A stretch of 17,572 bases of DNA, taken from the NCBI GenBank assembly GCA_023424995.1, contig JAFADH010000043.1:1-17572 (forward strand). The letters run 5' to 3'. The notes beneath the pieces are model-generated. The model searched no databases. It saw only the letters and a list, made by a program, of their open reading frames with translations, and was not told where the DNA came from. Numbering within the stretch: the first letter of the stretch is position 1; every line of letters starts with the position of its first letter. The translations under genes and the position numbers were made by a program. The DNA comes from Bacillota bacterium. GTDB lineage: Bacteria; Bacillota; Clostridia; Lachnospirales; Lachnospiraceae. Of the stretch, positions 7,381 through 17,230 are shown piece by piece.

Positions 7381-7584
7381 TAGTGTGAATTATAAAAGAT
7401 GCAATTCACACGTTGAATTTAGGCCTGCGAGCAAGCCGCAGGCATGGACGCCAGTGTAAATAGTCCCGCAAAGAACATGCGAGTCCAATGGAAGAGAAAG
7501 CTTCTTTCCATTGGAAGAATAGCAAAAGCGGCTATTCTTTAGGATTTATGCCAAAAGGGCATGGGGTTAGTGTGAATAAGGAGG
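7381..7584. repeat. array of perfect hairpins bounded by a 10-bp direct repeat
   Basis: Within about 200 bases there are five separate inverted repeats: GTGTGAATT/AATTCACAC (7383-7391, 7401-7409), GCCTGCG/CGCAGGC (about 7422-7442), CCAATGGAA/TTCCATTGG (7485-7493, 7506-7514), AAGAATAGC/GCTATTCTT (7515-7523, 7531-7539) and ATGCC/GGCAT (7548-7552, 7558-7562). The direct repeat TAGTGTGAAT occurs at 7381-7390 and 7568-7577; the second copy touches the ribosome binding site AAGGAGG (7578-7584). The density of structure suggests a structured RNA leader or a small palindrome-rich mobile repeat inserted between the 4-epimerase and membrane-protein genes. No U-run follows any stem. A 32-codon frame at 7444-7542 lies inside it without a ribosome binding site. 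Confidence 0.65.
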
Positions 7585-8036
7585 TCGTTGGTATTAAAAT
7601 CATAAAGCGTATATTACTCGGGCTGCATCTGTTTGTAGGCTTGGGGGCCATGGCGGGAGGCCTGGCCGCCATTACGGACCCGGAGACGCCCATGGGCATC
7701 ACGGTGGAGGCATTAAAAAATTCCCCCTTCCGTAATTTCCTCATTCCGGGGATTGTTCTGTTCACCGTAATCGGTCTTGGGAATCTCTTCAGTGCTGCCA
7801 TGTATCTGGCGAAGACAAAATATCAGGGGTATATCAGCAGTGTATTCAGCTGGGCACTGGTCATATGGATCGTGATACAGTGTATTATGCTCTGGGCAGT
7901 CGCGTTCCTGCATGTTCTGTTTTTTGGCATAGGCCTGGCGCAGGCGGCATTATCCGCCATGCTGCTCTTCGAGCACCGGCTGTTTCCGACGAATATCATT
8001 CTATATCTGTATCATAAGCTGTTGAAAAAGGATTAA
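7488..8036 (+). CDS. hypothetical integral membrane protein, four predicted helices
   Basis: The open frame encodes up to 182 residues. From about residue 36 it looks like a real small membrane protein: predicted helices near 41-63, 83-107, 118-142 and 143-163, with a short positive C-terminus (HKLLKKD). No catalytic motif or known family was recognised. The start is uncertain. The first ATG (7488) lies inside a perfect hairpin and has no ribosome binding site, and residues 1-35 are encoded by the hairpin array. A strong AAGGAGG at 7578-7584 is followed after 8 bases by ATT (7593-7595), giving a 147-residue protein that begins right at the first helix. ATT is a rare start, so the coordinates give the longest ATG frame and the reader should treat 7593 as the more likely start of the functional protein. 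A terminator follows the stop. Confidence 0.65.
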   Translation: MEEKASFHWKNSKSGYSLGFMPKGHGVSVNKEVVGIKIIKRILLGLHLFVGLGAMAGGLAAITDPETPMGITVEALKNSPFRNFLIPGIVLFTVIGLGNLFSAAMYLAKTKYQGYISSVFSWALVIWIVIQCIMLWAVAFLHVLFFGIGLAQAALSAMLLFEHRLFPTNIILYLYHKLLKKD

Positions 8037-8040
8037 ATAA

Positions 8041-8082
8041 AGTCCGGATTTCCCGCTGGCCAGCCAGGGAGAAAACCGGACT
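8041..8082. terminator. bidirectional terminator between membrane protein and parC-like gene
   Basis: Arms AGTCCGG (8041-8047) and CCGGACT (8076-8082), with further imperfect pairing inside around CTGGCCAG, form a long stem. CTTTGTTTGTT follows on the plus strand and TTTATTTAAT on the minus strand, so it can end both converging transcripts. Confidence 0.78.
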
Positions 8083-8091
8083 CTTTGTTTG

Positions 8092-10344
<2,253 letters not shown>

Positions 10345-10428
10345 TCTATTGTATACCTCCGGTATCGTATATAATGCAAACAGCAGGCCTGCTTCGGTGC
10401 TGTTACTAAAGATGAATGAGGCAGCACA

Positions 10429-12360
10429 CTAGATATCCAGCTTGGCGTATTTTGCCTCTTCCATAATAAAGGTACGCCTCGGGGGAACGTTATTGCTCAT
10501 CAGCATGGTGGTCACCTCGTCCGCCTCCACCGTATCGCTGATCTCGATCTGGGCAAGGATTCTGGTCTCGGGATCCAGGGTGGTCTCCCAGAGCTGATGG
10601 GCATCCATCTCTCCAAGACCCTTATAGCGCTGCAGGGACAGGATCCTGTTGCCCTCCTGCTTGCGGAATTTCTCCAGTTCAAAGTCATTGAAGAGGTACT
10701 CGGACCGCTTTGTCTTCTTACCTCTGACAGTCGTCTCATAATCTACCTTATAGAGCGGAGGCATTCCCTGGTATATCTTGCCTTCCAGAATCAGCTCCGG
10801 CATGAAACGGTAGAAGAAGGTCAGCAGCAGGGTGCTGATATGGGACCCGTCCACGTCGGCATCGGTCAGGATGATGATCTTATCGTAACGAAGCTTTGAG
10901 ATATCGAATTCGTCGCCGATTCCGCAGCCGAAGGAGGCAATCATGGATTTGATCTCGTTATTTACCAGGATCTTCTCCAGGGTCGCCTTTTCCACATTTA
11001 TAATCTTGCCCCGCAGCGGCAGAACTGCCTGGGTGCGGCGGTTTCTGGCAGTTTTAACGGTACCCCCCGCGGAATCGCCCTCCACGATATATAATTCACA
11101 TTCCTCCGGCTTCTTGGAGGAGCAGGAGGCAAGCTTGCTTCTGGTATCCACGTCATTCAGCTGCTTCATAACGGCCACTCTCGCTTTATCGCTGGCGCGT
11201 CTTGCATTGAAGGATTTCATGGAGTTATCGAGGATGCTGCGCAGCACCTCCACATGCTTGTCGAACCACCGCTGCGCTTCGGAGGAGAAGACATCGTCCA
11301 CCGCGCTTTTGGCATCGGTATTGCCGAGCTTTGTCTTGGTCTGTCCCTCGAACTGGGGATCCGGATGCTTGATGGAGATGATCGCCATCAGACCGTTACG
11401 GATATCCTTACCGTCGAAGTTTTCGTCCTTTTCCTTCAGAAAACCCAGTTCCCTTGCATATTGGTTGATGACTCGGGTAAGCCCGGTCTTAAACCCGGTG
11501 ACCAGGGTGCCGCCGTCAACTACGTTGATCCGGTTGCAATAAGCATTGATCTGCTCAGAGTAGCTGTCCGTATACTGGAAGGCGATCTCTACTTCGATAT
11601 CCCCGCTCTTTCCCTCCAGATAGACAGGTTCCTCGTGAAGATGCGTCATCTCCCTGGTCAGATAGGATACAAAGCTTTTTATGCCGAATTCCTCCTGATA
11701 GGTCTTGGTAATACCCGTAATCTGGTCATTGAAGTTGATCAGTATGTTCTTATTTAAAAATGCGATTTCCTTTAATTTCTTGTGAATAATATCAGCCTTG
11801 AATTCAACGGTTTCAAATATGGTATCATCCGGGTAAAAGGTCACCTTCGTACCGGTATCGGATTTGTTGCATTTGCCTACCACCGGAAGGAGTCCGTCTG
11901 AGAGAGAGACCGCAGGATGTCCGCCGTTCACATATTCATCACGATAAATCCTGCCGTCCCTTCTTACTTCGACGACCATACGCCTGGAAAGAGCATTCAC
12001 CACAGACGCGCCTACTCCGTGAAGACCGCCGGATACCTTGTATACGGAATTGCCGAATTTACCGCCCGCATGAAGTATCGTATATACAACGCGGACGGTA
12101 GGGATTTTCTTCGTGGGATGGATGTCCACAGGCACACCGCGCCCGTTGTCACAGATTTCGATTCCGCCGTCCTTTAAGAGTGTTACGTCGATTTTCGTAC
12201 AGTAGCCTGCAAGATGCTCATCGATACCGTTATCGATGATCTCCCAGATCAGATGATGAAGACCTCTTGGTCCGGTACTTCCGATATACATGCCCGGACG
12301 CTTTCTTACTGCTTCCAGTCCTTCCAGAACGACAATCTGGTTCCCGCTGTATTGTTCCAT
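10429..12360 (-). CDS. parE: type IIA DNA topoisomerase subunit B (GyrB/ParE family)
   Basis: The ATPase subunit that partners the downstream A subunit, 643 residues. The GHKL ATPase domain shows Glu40 and Asn44 (WEIIDNGIDEH), Asp71 (DNGRGVP), HAGGKFG and GGLHGVG (111-117), and the transducer has the QTKTK lysines (340-344). The TOPRIM domain carries EGDSAGG (427-433) and DADVD (500-504), the metal-binding acidic residues; QRYKGLGEM lies near the C-terminus. DADVDGSHI and GCGIG look gyrase-like, whereas EGDSAGGTVKTARNRRTQ differs from the usual SAKQGRDR form. The B subunit alone does not separate gyrase from topoisomerase IV; the partner's missing GyrA box favours ParE. No recF or dnaN is adjacent, so this is not the oriC gyrase locus. 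AAGGGG is 8 bases before the start. Confidence 0.88.
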   Translation of the reverse strand: MEQYSGNQIVVLEGLEAVRKRPGMYIGSTGPRGLHHLIWEIIDNGIDEHLAGYCTKIDVTLLKDGGIEICDNGRGVPVDIHPTKKIPTVRVVYTILHAGGKFGNSVYKVSGGLHGVGASVVNALSRRMVVEVRRDGRIYRDEYVNGGHPAVSLSDGLLPVVGKCNKSDTGTKVTFYPDDTIFETVEFKADIIHKKLKEIAFLNKNILINFNDQITGITKTYQEEFGIKSFVSYLTREMTHLHEEPVYLEGKSGDIEVEIAFQYTDSYSEQINAYCNRINVVDGGTLVTGFKTGLTRVINQYARELGFLKEKDENFDGKDIRNGLMAIISIKHPDPQFEGQTKTKLGNTDAKSAVDDVFSSEAQRWFDKHVEVLRSILDNSMKSFNARRASDKARVAVMKQLNDVDTRSKLASCSSKKPEECELYIVEGDSAGGTVKTARNRRTQAVLPLRGKIINVEKATLEKILVNNEIKSMIASFGCGIGDEFDISKLRYDKIIILTDADVDGSHISTLLLTFFYRFMPELILEGKIYQGMPPLYKVDYETTVRGKKTKRSEYLFNDFELEKFRKQEGNRILSLQRYKGLGEMDAHQLWETTLDPETRILAQIEISDTVEADEVTTMLMSNNVPPRRTFIMEEAKYAKLDI

Positions 12361-12444
12361 GTCATATACCCCTTTTTAATAATTTCACAAAATCTATATC
12401 TTGTAGTCCGGTGCTATTCAGACCACATCCCATTGCTATCTAGG

Positions 12445-12453
12445 ATTATAACA
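12445..12453 (-). promoter_or_regulatory. extended -10 element of the topoisomerase operon
   Basis: The minus strand reads TGTTATAAT, a TGn-extended consensus -10, about 85 bases before the B-subunit start. No good -35 is seen at 17 bases, which extended -10 promoters tolerate. Confidence 0.45.
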
Positions 12454-12621
12454 TATCATTTTAAAAATTTCCATAAGTTTCAACAATCATATGTTCGCAT
12501 AAAGGCATGAGAATTTTGTCCCAGAGAATCTGATTTTAAAATAATAGGGTTGTTTATGACAGCAGTTGTAATCATATATAATTTAATTGTTAAAATTATT
12601 ATTAAGATTTTAAAAAAACAA

Positions 12622-12649
12622 TTGAAAAAAATAGAGAATGATGTATAAT
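12622..12649 (+). promoter_or_regulatory. putative sigma-A promoter of the PHP-decarboxylase genes
   Basis: TTGAAA (12622-12627), a 16-base spacer and a perfect TATAAT (12644-12649). Transcription would begin near 12656 and give a leader of about 150 bases that includes the hairpin at 12679-12703. Confidence 0.55.
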
Positions 12650-12678
12650 AGGAGCAATATTTCATATTATGTATGTTA

Positions 12679-12703
12679 CCCCCTGGCGCCTGGCGATAGG
12701 GGG
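12679..12703. repeat. GC-rich hairpin in the PHP gene leader
   Basis: CCCCCT (12679-12684) pairs with AGGGGG (12698-12703) around a 13-base loop that itself contains GGCGCC. It stands out in AT-rich DNA and is not followed by a U-run. Confidence 0.5.
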
Positions 12704-12805
12704 AATTCTTTCAACCCAGGGCGTTCCGGTATAATGGGACTGTCCGAAAGTAATAAATCATGAGAATAAATATGCATTTTATTAATAAGTATAAGAAGGA
12801 ATTCC

Positions 12806-13483
12806 ATGGATCAATTATATAAGTATGAGACGCACCTGCATACCAGCGAAGCCAGTGCGTGCGGAGAAATAAGCGGTGCTGAGCACGTGAGATCTTATAA
12901 AGAAGCCGGATACGCGGGAATTATTGTGACAGATCATTTTTTTAACGGTAATTCCTGTGTGCCGGACAATCTTCCCTGGGAAGAACGGGTGAATCTGCTC
13001 TGCAGGGGATATGAGAATGCAAAGGAGGAAGGAGAACGGATCGGCCTCTCTGTATTCTTTGGCTGGGAAGCAAATTTTAATGCAACAGAATTTCTAATCT
13101 ACGGGCTTGATAAGAACTGGCTGCTGGCGCATCCTGATATCCTGTCCTGGACAATTGAAGAGCAATACAGTCGGATCCACGAGGATGGGGGTTATATTGT
13201 GCATGCCCATCCTTTTCGCGTTCGTTCTTATATCAGGGAAGTCCGGCTATTTCCTGAATATGTGGATGCTGTAGAGGGTATCAATGCAAGGAACTATAAT
13301 GCGGATTATGACCGGCAGGCAATGGCATATGCCAAAAAACACCGGCTGCCCGTAACAGCCGGAACCGATGCCCACGGGTATGAGAGTATTCACAGCGGAC
13401 TGGCATTCCGTCATAAACTGGAAAGTATCAGTGATTTTATAGAAAGCATTAAGCTGGGCAATTATGAACTGATTGAGCTGTAG
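12806..13483 (+). CDS. PHP-domain metal-dependent phosphoesterase/hydrolase
   Basis: A 225-residue stand-alone PHP (polymerase and histidinol phosphatase) domain protein, a TIM-like barrel with a metal cluster that usually hydrolyses phosphoesters. Metal-ligand motifs appear in family order: THLHTS (His10, His12), VTDHFF (Asp43, His44), GWEAN (Glu88), IVHAHPF (His133, His135) and AGTDAH (Asp188, His190). The substrate cannot be deduced; histidinol phosphate, nucleoside bisphosphates and other phosphoesters are all used in the family, and no his gene is nearby. There is no polymerase or helix-hairpin-helix domain. AAGGA lies five bases before the start, which was preferred as the first ATG in frame. 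It is 50 bases upstream of the PLP decarboxylase and probably co-transcribed with it. Confidence 0.88.
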   Translation: MDQLYKYETHLHTSEASACGEISGAEHVRSYKEAGYAGIIVTDHFFNGNSCVPDNLPWEERVNLLCRGYENAKEEGERIGLSVFFGWEANFNATEFLIYGLDKNWLLAHPDILSWTIEEQYSRIHEDGGYIVHAHPFRVRSYIREVRLFPEYVDAVEGINARNYNADYDRQAMAYAKKHRLPVTAGTDAHGYESIHSGLAFRHKLESISDFIESIKLGNYELIEL

Positions 13484-13484
13484 T

Positions 13485-13514
13485 AAAAGAACAGTAACAG
13501 CAAAAGAACAGTAA
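13485..13514. repeat. tandem duplication between PHP and decarboxylase genes
   Basis: AAAAGAACAGTAA occurs at 13485-13497 and again at 13502-13514, a 17-base period. It looks like a recent small duplication in the spacer just before the next ribosome binding site. Confidence 0.8.
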
Positions 13515-13533
13515 TATAAACAGGAGGTTCCAT

Positions 13534-14787
13534 ATGAAAACACCATTTGTAACTCGTCAACAGCTGCTGGAGATAACGAAGCAATATCCGACCCCCTTTC
13601 ATATTTACGATGAAAAAGGCATTCGTGAGAATGCCAGAAAGCTGTACCGGGCTTTTGCATGGAATAAGGGTTTTAAGGAATATTTTGCAGTGAAGGCTAC
13701 ACCAAACCCGTATATCCTAAATATATTGAAGGAAGAGGGCTGCGGTATGGATTGCTCCTCCTTGACGGAGCTTATGATGTCGGAGGCAGTGGGCTTTTCC
13801 GGTGACGATATCATGTTTTCCTCCAACGCGACACCTCCGGAGGAATTCGAGAAGGCGGCACAGCTGAAGGCCATCATTAATCTGGATGATTATACCCATA
13901 TTGATTTCCTGGAGAAGATCACAGGTATTCCGGAGAAGATATGCTGCAGATATAACCCGGGCGGCGTATTCAAGACCTCCAACGGAATTATGGACAATCC
14001 GGGAGATGCCAAATTCGGTTTTACCAGAGAGCAGTTGATTGACGGCTTTATAAAATTAAAGCAGAAGGGAGCGAAGAGCTTCGGAATTCATTCCTTTCTT
14101 GCAAGTAATACCGCTTCCGATGAATATTATCCGACCCTGGCAGCCATATTATTCGAGTTGGCGGTAGAGCTTCGTGATAAGACCGGAGCGGATATCAGCT
14201 TCATTAATCTGTCCGGCGGCGTCGGAATTCCTTATAAGCCCCACGCTCATGCCAATGACATCCTGGCAATCGGAGAGGGGGTACGAAAAGCCTACGAAGA
14301 GATCCTGGTTCCGGCAGGTATGGGAGATATCGCAATATTTACCGAGCTGGGCCGCTATATGCTGGCACCCTACGGTCATCTGGTGGCAACCGCCATCCAT
14401 GAGAAGCACATTTATAAGGAATATATCGGTCTGGATGCCTGCGCGGTAAATCTCATGAGACCCGCCATGTACGGGGCATACCATCATATTACGGTTATGG
14501 GCAAGGAGAACGAGCCCTGTGACCGCAAGTATGATATTACCGGTTCCCTCTGTGAGAACAATGACAAGTTCGCCATCGACCGCATGCTGCCGAAGATTGA
14601 TATCGGTGACCTGATCGTAATCCATGACACAGGTGCCCACGGCTTCGCCATGGGCTACAATTATAACGGCAAGCTGAAGTCTGCGGAGCTTTTACTGAAA
14701 GAAGACGGATCGGTGCAGATGATAAGACGGGCGGAGACTCCGGCGGATTATTTTGCCACACTGGATTTTCCGGGTCTGGATAAATAA
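13534..14787 (+). CDS. lysA: diaminopimelate decarboxylase-like PLP enzyme (fold type III)
   Basis: A 417-residue PLP enzyme of the alanine-racemase-fold decarboxylase group, best read as diaminopimelate decarboxylase, the last step of lysine synthesis (meso-DAP to lysine plus CO2). Lys54 in YFAVKATPNPY is the expected Schiff-base lysine; LSGGVGIPYKP (226-236) is the PLP phosphate loop, FTELGRYM supplies the ELGR motif, and GAHGFAMGYNYN the C-terminal active-site region. Two motifs are unusual: HSFLAS (186-191) where most LysA proteins have HIGS, and CENND (340-344) in place of CESGD, still keeping the catalytic Cys340 and Glu341. Specificity for DAP, carboxynorspermidine or another amino acid is therefore not certain. 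AGGAGG lies six bases before the start. It follows the PHP gene; no other lysine gene is in the window. Confidence 0.82.
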   Translation: MKTPFVTRQQLLEITKQYPTPFHIYDEKGIRENARKLYRAFAWNKGFKEYFAVKATPNPYILNILKEEGCGMDCSSLTELMMSEAVGFSGDDIMFSSNATPPEEFEKAAQLKAIINLDDYTHIDFLEKITGIPEKICCRYNPGGVFKTSNGIMDNPGDAKFGFTREQLIDGFIKLKQKGAKSFGIHSFLASNTASDEYYPTLAAILFELAVELRDKTGADISFINLSGGVGIPYKPHAHANDILAIGEGVRKAYEEILVPAGMGDIAIFTELGRYMLAPYGHLVATAIHEKHIYKEYIGLDACAVNLMRPAMYGAYHHITVMGKENEPCDRKYDITGSLCENNDKFAIDRMLPKIDIGDLIVIHDTGAHGFAMGYNYNGKLKSAELLLKEDGSVQMIRRAETPADYFATLDFPGLDK

Positions 14788-15097
14788 AAGAAAAATCAAT
14801 AATTTTTGTTCCCGAACTGTAAAATCCGGATACGGTTTTAAAAGTACATTATCTGTTTTATTCATAATTCAAAAGAATATTTTATAAGGTTTGAAGATAA
14901 GATATACTGTAACTTTTTAAAGGGTTATTTGTTGATTGGCTGATATGATTACGGGCACAAAAATATGCGTGTCCGCAGGAGAAACTGTGGCTGAATAGTC
15001 ACTTTATCAGGTTGACAAGAAACAGTTCATACGATATAATACTTTGAATGTATTGTATGTTGTATAAAAACAAAGCAATATGGAGGAAGGGTGTTTT
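14788..15097. other. intergenic region between decarboxylase gene and greA
   Basis: About 310 AT-rich bases without a gene. Just after the decarboxylase stop lie two weak hairpins, an A/T-only stem at 14791-14807 and a short CCG/CGG stem within AAAATCCGGATACGGTTTT (14821-14839), which may end that transcript inefficiently. GGGCAC (14954-14959) can pair with GTGTCC (about 14970-14975) with one wobble. The right end contains the greA promoter. Confidence 0.5.
15012..15040 (+). promoter_or_regulatory. consensus sigma-A promoter of greA-lysS
   Basis: TTGACA (15012-15017), exactly 17 bases, then TATAAT (15035-15040): a perfect match to both hexamers and the optimal spacing. The start of greA lies about 58 bases further on. 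Strong constitutive expression is expected. Confidence 0.85.
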
Positions 15098-15580
15098 ATG
15101 GTAGAAAAGAAAAACATATTGACTTATGAGGGATTACGACAGCTGGAAGATGAGCTTCATGATCTTAAAGTAAACCAAAGAAGATTAGTGGCACAAAAGA
15201 TAAAGGAAGCAAGAGAGCAGGGGGATCTTTCTGAGAATGCGGAATATGATGCGGCAAAAGACGAGCAGAGAGATATTGAGACCCGCATAGAAGAAATCGA
15301 TAAGATATTAAAGAATGCTGAAGTAGTCGTAGAAGACGAAGTTGATGTCAATGCTATTAATATAGGATGCAAGGTAAAAATTCTGGATATGGAATACGAC
15401 GAGGAGCTGGAGTATAAGCTTGTGGGTTCCACCGAAGCGAACAGCTTAAGAGGTAAGATTTCCAATGAGTCTCCCTTAGGAAGCAGATTGATCGGTAAAA
15501 AAGTAGGAGATGTCATAACTGTTGAGACTCACGCAGGATCCATGCAGTATAAGATATTGACAATCCAGAAATCCAACTAA
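15098..15580 (+). CDS. greA: transcription elongation factor GreA
   Basis: GreA binds RNA polymerase's secondary channel and stimulates transcript cleavage to rescue backtracked complexes. At 160 residues it has normal length. The N-terminal coiled coil (about 10-75) bears the acidic tip GDLSENAEYD with Asp43 and Glu46, equivalent to the catalytic Asp41 and Glu44 of E. coli; the C-terminal FKBP-like domain has SPLGSRLIGKKVGD. The ATG at 15098 was chosen because the earlier in-frame ATG (15080) is part of the ribosome binding region ATGGAGGAAGGG and would add six residues not found in the family. It is driven by a consensus promoter and followed by lysS after 22 bases. Confidence 0.96.
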   Translation: MVEKKNILTYEGLRQLEDELHDLKVNQRRLVAQKIKEAREQGDLSENAEYDAAKDEQRDIETRIEEIDKILKNAEVVVEDEVDVNAINIGCKVKILDMEYDEELEYKLVGSTEANSLRGKISNESPLGSRLIGKKVGDVITVETHAGSMQYKILTIQKSN

Positions 15581-15602
15581 AAAATAAAGTAGGTGGCAGT
15601 AC

Positions 15603-17093
15603 ATGGCTGATGAAAGAATACAGGCAGAGCAGGATATTAATGAGCTTTTGAAGGTAAGAAGAGCTAAGCTTGCAGAACTTCAGGAGAGCGGCAGGGATCC
15701 CTTTAGGATCATGAAGTACGAGGTTACCAGCCGTTCCGGTGATATCATTAACAGTTATGAAGAATTTGAGGGAAAGACAGTTTCCATCGCGGGACGCGTT
15801 ATGTCAAAGCGTATTATGGGTAAAGCGTCTTTCTGCAATATAAGGGATCTGGGCGGAGATATCCAGGCCTATGTAAGACGGGATGATATCGGTGAAGAAC
15901 CCTATGCAGAATTTAAGAAATACGATATCGGTGATATTGTGGGAATTGAAGGAGAAGTCTTCAGGACCCATGCAGGAGAGATATCCGTAAAAGCTTATAA
16001 AATTGTTCTTCTGACCAAGAGTCTTCAGATGCTGCCTGAAAAGTTTCACGGCTTAAAGGATACGGATACAAGATACAGACAGCGTTATGTTGATCTGATT
16101 GTGAATCCGGAGGTAAGGGATACCTTTATCAAGCGTTCCCATATTATCAGAGAAATCCGCAACTATCTGGACGGTAAGGATTTTATAGAGGTTGAGACTC
16201 CGGTACTGGTCCCCAATGCCGGCGGTGCGGCTGCGAGACCGTTTCATACCCATCATAATGCCCTGGATGAAGATATTCACCTCAGGATATCCTTGGAGCT
16301 GTATCTTAAGCGCCTGATTGTCGGGGGCCTGGAGCGGGTATATGAAATCGGAAGGGTATTCCGTAATGAAGGTTTGTCCGTCAGACATAATCCGGAATTC
16401 ACACTGCTGGAATTATATCAGGCATATACGGATTATTACGGAATGATGGATTTAGTAGAGGATCTGTTCCGCCATGTGGCGCAGAAGGTGCTTGGCACCA
16501 CCACCGTTACCTATGACGGTGTGGAGATCGATTTATCCAAGCCTTTTGAGAGGCTGACCATGGTGGATGCGGTAAAAAAATATGCGAATATAGATTTTAG
16601 CCAAATCCCGGATGAAGCGGCGGCGAAGGCTCTTGCCAGGGAGCACCATATCGCATTTGAAGCCAGACATAAGAGGGGCGATATTATCAACCTGTTCTTC
16701 GAAGAGTATGTGGAAGAACATCTGGTGCAGCCCACCTTTATCATGGATCATCCGGTTGAGATATCGCCTCTTGCCAGCAGAAAGCCCGGAGATCCGGATT
16801 ATACGGAACGCTTCGAGCTCTTTATCACTAGGCGTGAGATGGCGAATGCCTTCTCCGAGCTGAATGATCCGCAGGATCAGAGAGGCCGTTTTGAAGCCCA
16901 GGAAGTCTTAAGGGCGGCAGGGGATGAGGAAGCCAATCAATTGGATGAGGATTTCCTGTGCGCACTGGAATACGGCATGCCGCCTACCGGAGGTATCGGT
17001 ATCGGAATTGACCGGTTTGTAATGCTTCTGACTGATTCCATGGCAATCAGGGATGTGCTTTTATTCCCTACGATGAAATCACTGGAGAAATAA
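15603..17093 (+). CDS. lysS: lysyl-tRNA synthetase, class II
   Basis: Attaches lysine to tRNA-Lys. The 496-residue length is standard. An N-terminal OB-fold anticodon-binding domain (about 58-145, VSIAGRVMSKRIMGKASF) precedes the class II catalytic core: TPVLVPNAGGAAARPF (199-214), motif 2 RVFRNEG with RHNPEF (251-266), and motif 3 GGIGIGIDRFVMLLTDS near the C-terminus. No T-box leader is visible; the gene lies 22 bases after greA, with an AGGTGG ribosome binding site, so it is read from the greA promoter. The greA-lysS pairing is common in Firmicutes. Nothing is truncated or unusual. Confidence 0.97.
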   Translation: MADERIQAEQDINELLKVRRAKLAELQESGRDPFRIMKYEVTSRSGDIINSYEEFEGKTVSIAGRVMSKRIMGKASFCNIRDLGGDIQAYVRRDDIGEEPYAEFKKYDIGDIVGIEGEVFRTHAGEISVKAYKIVLLTKSLQMLPEKFHGLKDTDTRYRQRYVDLIVNPEVRDTFIKRSHIIREIRNYLDGKDFIEVETPVLVPNAGGAAARPFHTHHNALDEDIHLRISLELYLKRLIVGGLERVYEIGRVFRNEGLSVRHNPEFTLLELYQAYTDYYGMMDLVEDLFRHVAQKVLGTTTVTYDGVEIDLSKPFERLTMVDAVKKYANIDFSQIPDEAAAKALAREHHIAFEARHKRGDIINLFFEEYVEEHLVQPTFIMDHPVEISPLASRKPGDPDYTERFELFITRREMANAFSELNDPQDQRGRFEAQEVLRAAGDEEANQLDEDFLCALEYGMPPTGGIGIGIDRFVMLLTDSMAIRDVLLFPTMKSLEK

Positions 17094-17171
17094 ACCCAGT
17101 GTTTATGCGGGTTTGAGAGAACAAAAGTCAAGATTTACGACTAACTTACGACCGAATAATAAAGTATATTC

Positions 17172-17207
17172 AAAAAGAATCTCTTGGAAACAGGGGATTC
17201 TTTTTTT
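17172..17207 (+). terminator. intrinsic terminator of greA-lysS
   Basis: AAAAAGAATC and the following TCT pair with AGG, GGATTC and the T-run around an 8-base loop (17185-17192), ending in seven T residues. A weaker AAACCC/GGGTTT stem (17092-17097, 17109-17114) overlaps the lysS stop codon but has no U-run. Confidence 0.82.
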
Positions 17208-17230
17208 AAAACATGAAAGGAGTATAATTT

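Larger units (their letters stand above)
12361..12805. other. divergent intergenic region between topoisomerase operon and PHP gene
   Basis: About 445 bases without a supported gene. It holds an extended -10 for the minus-strand topoisomerase operon (12445-12453), a promoter for the plus-strand PHP gene (12622-12649) and a GC-rich hairpin (12679-12703) in the PHP leader. The stretch 12460-12620 is AT-rich with no clear element. A second TATAAT at 12730-12735 lacks a good -35. Confidence 0.55.

Noticed and set aside
7444..7542. A 32-codon frame (MDASVNSPAKNMRVQWKRKL...) inside the hairpin array.
   Set aside because: No ribosome binding site precedes it and it runs through two perfect hairpins; kept only as part of the array.
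14954..14975. GGGCAC/GTGTCC stem upstream of greA as a riboswitch.
   Set aside because: It lies before the consensus greA promoter, so it would not be in the main transcript, and no conserved aptamer core was recognised.
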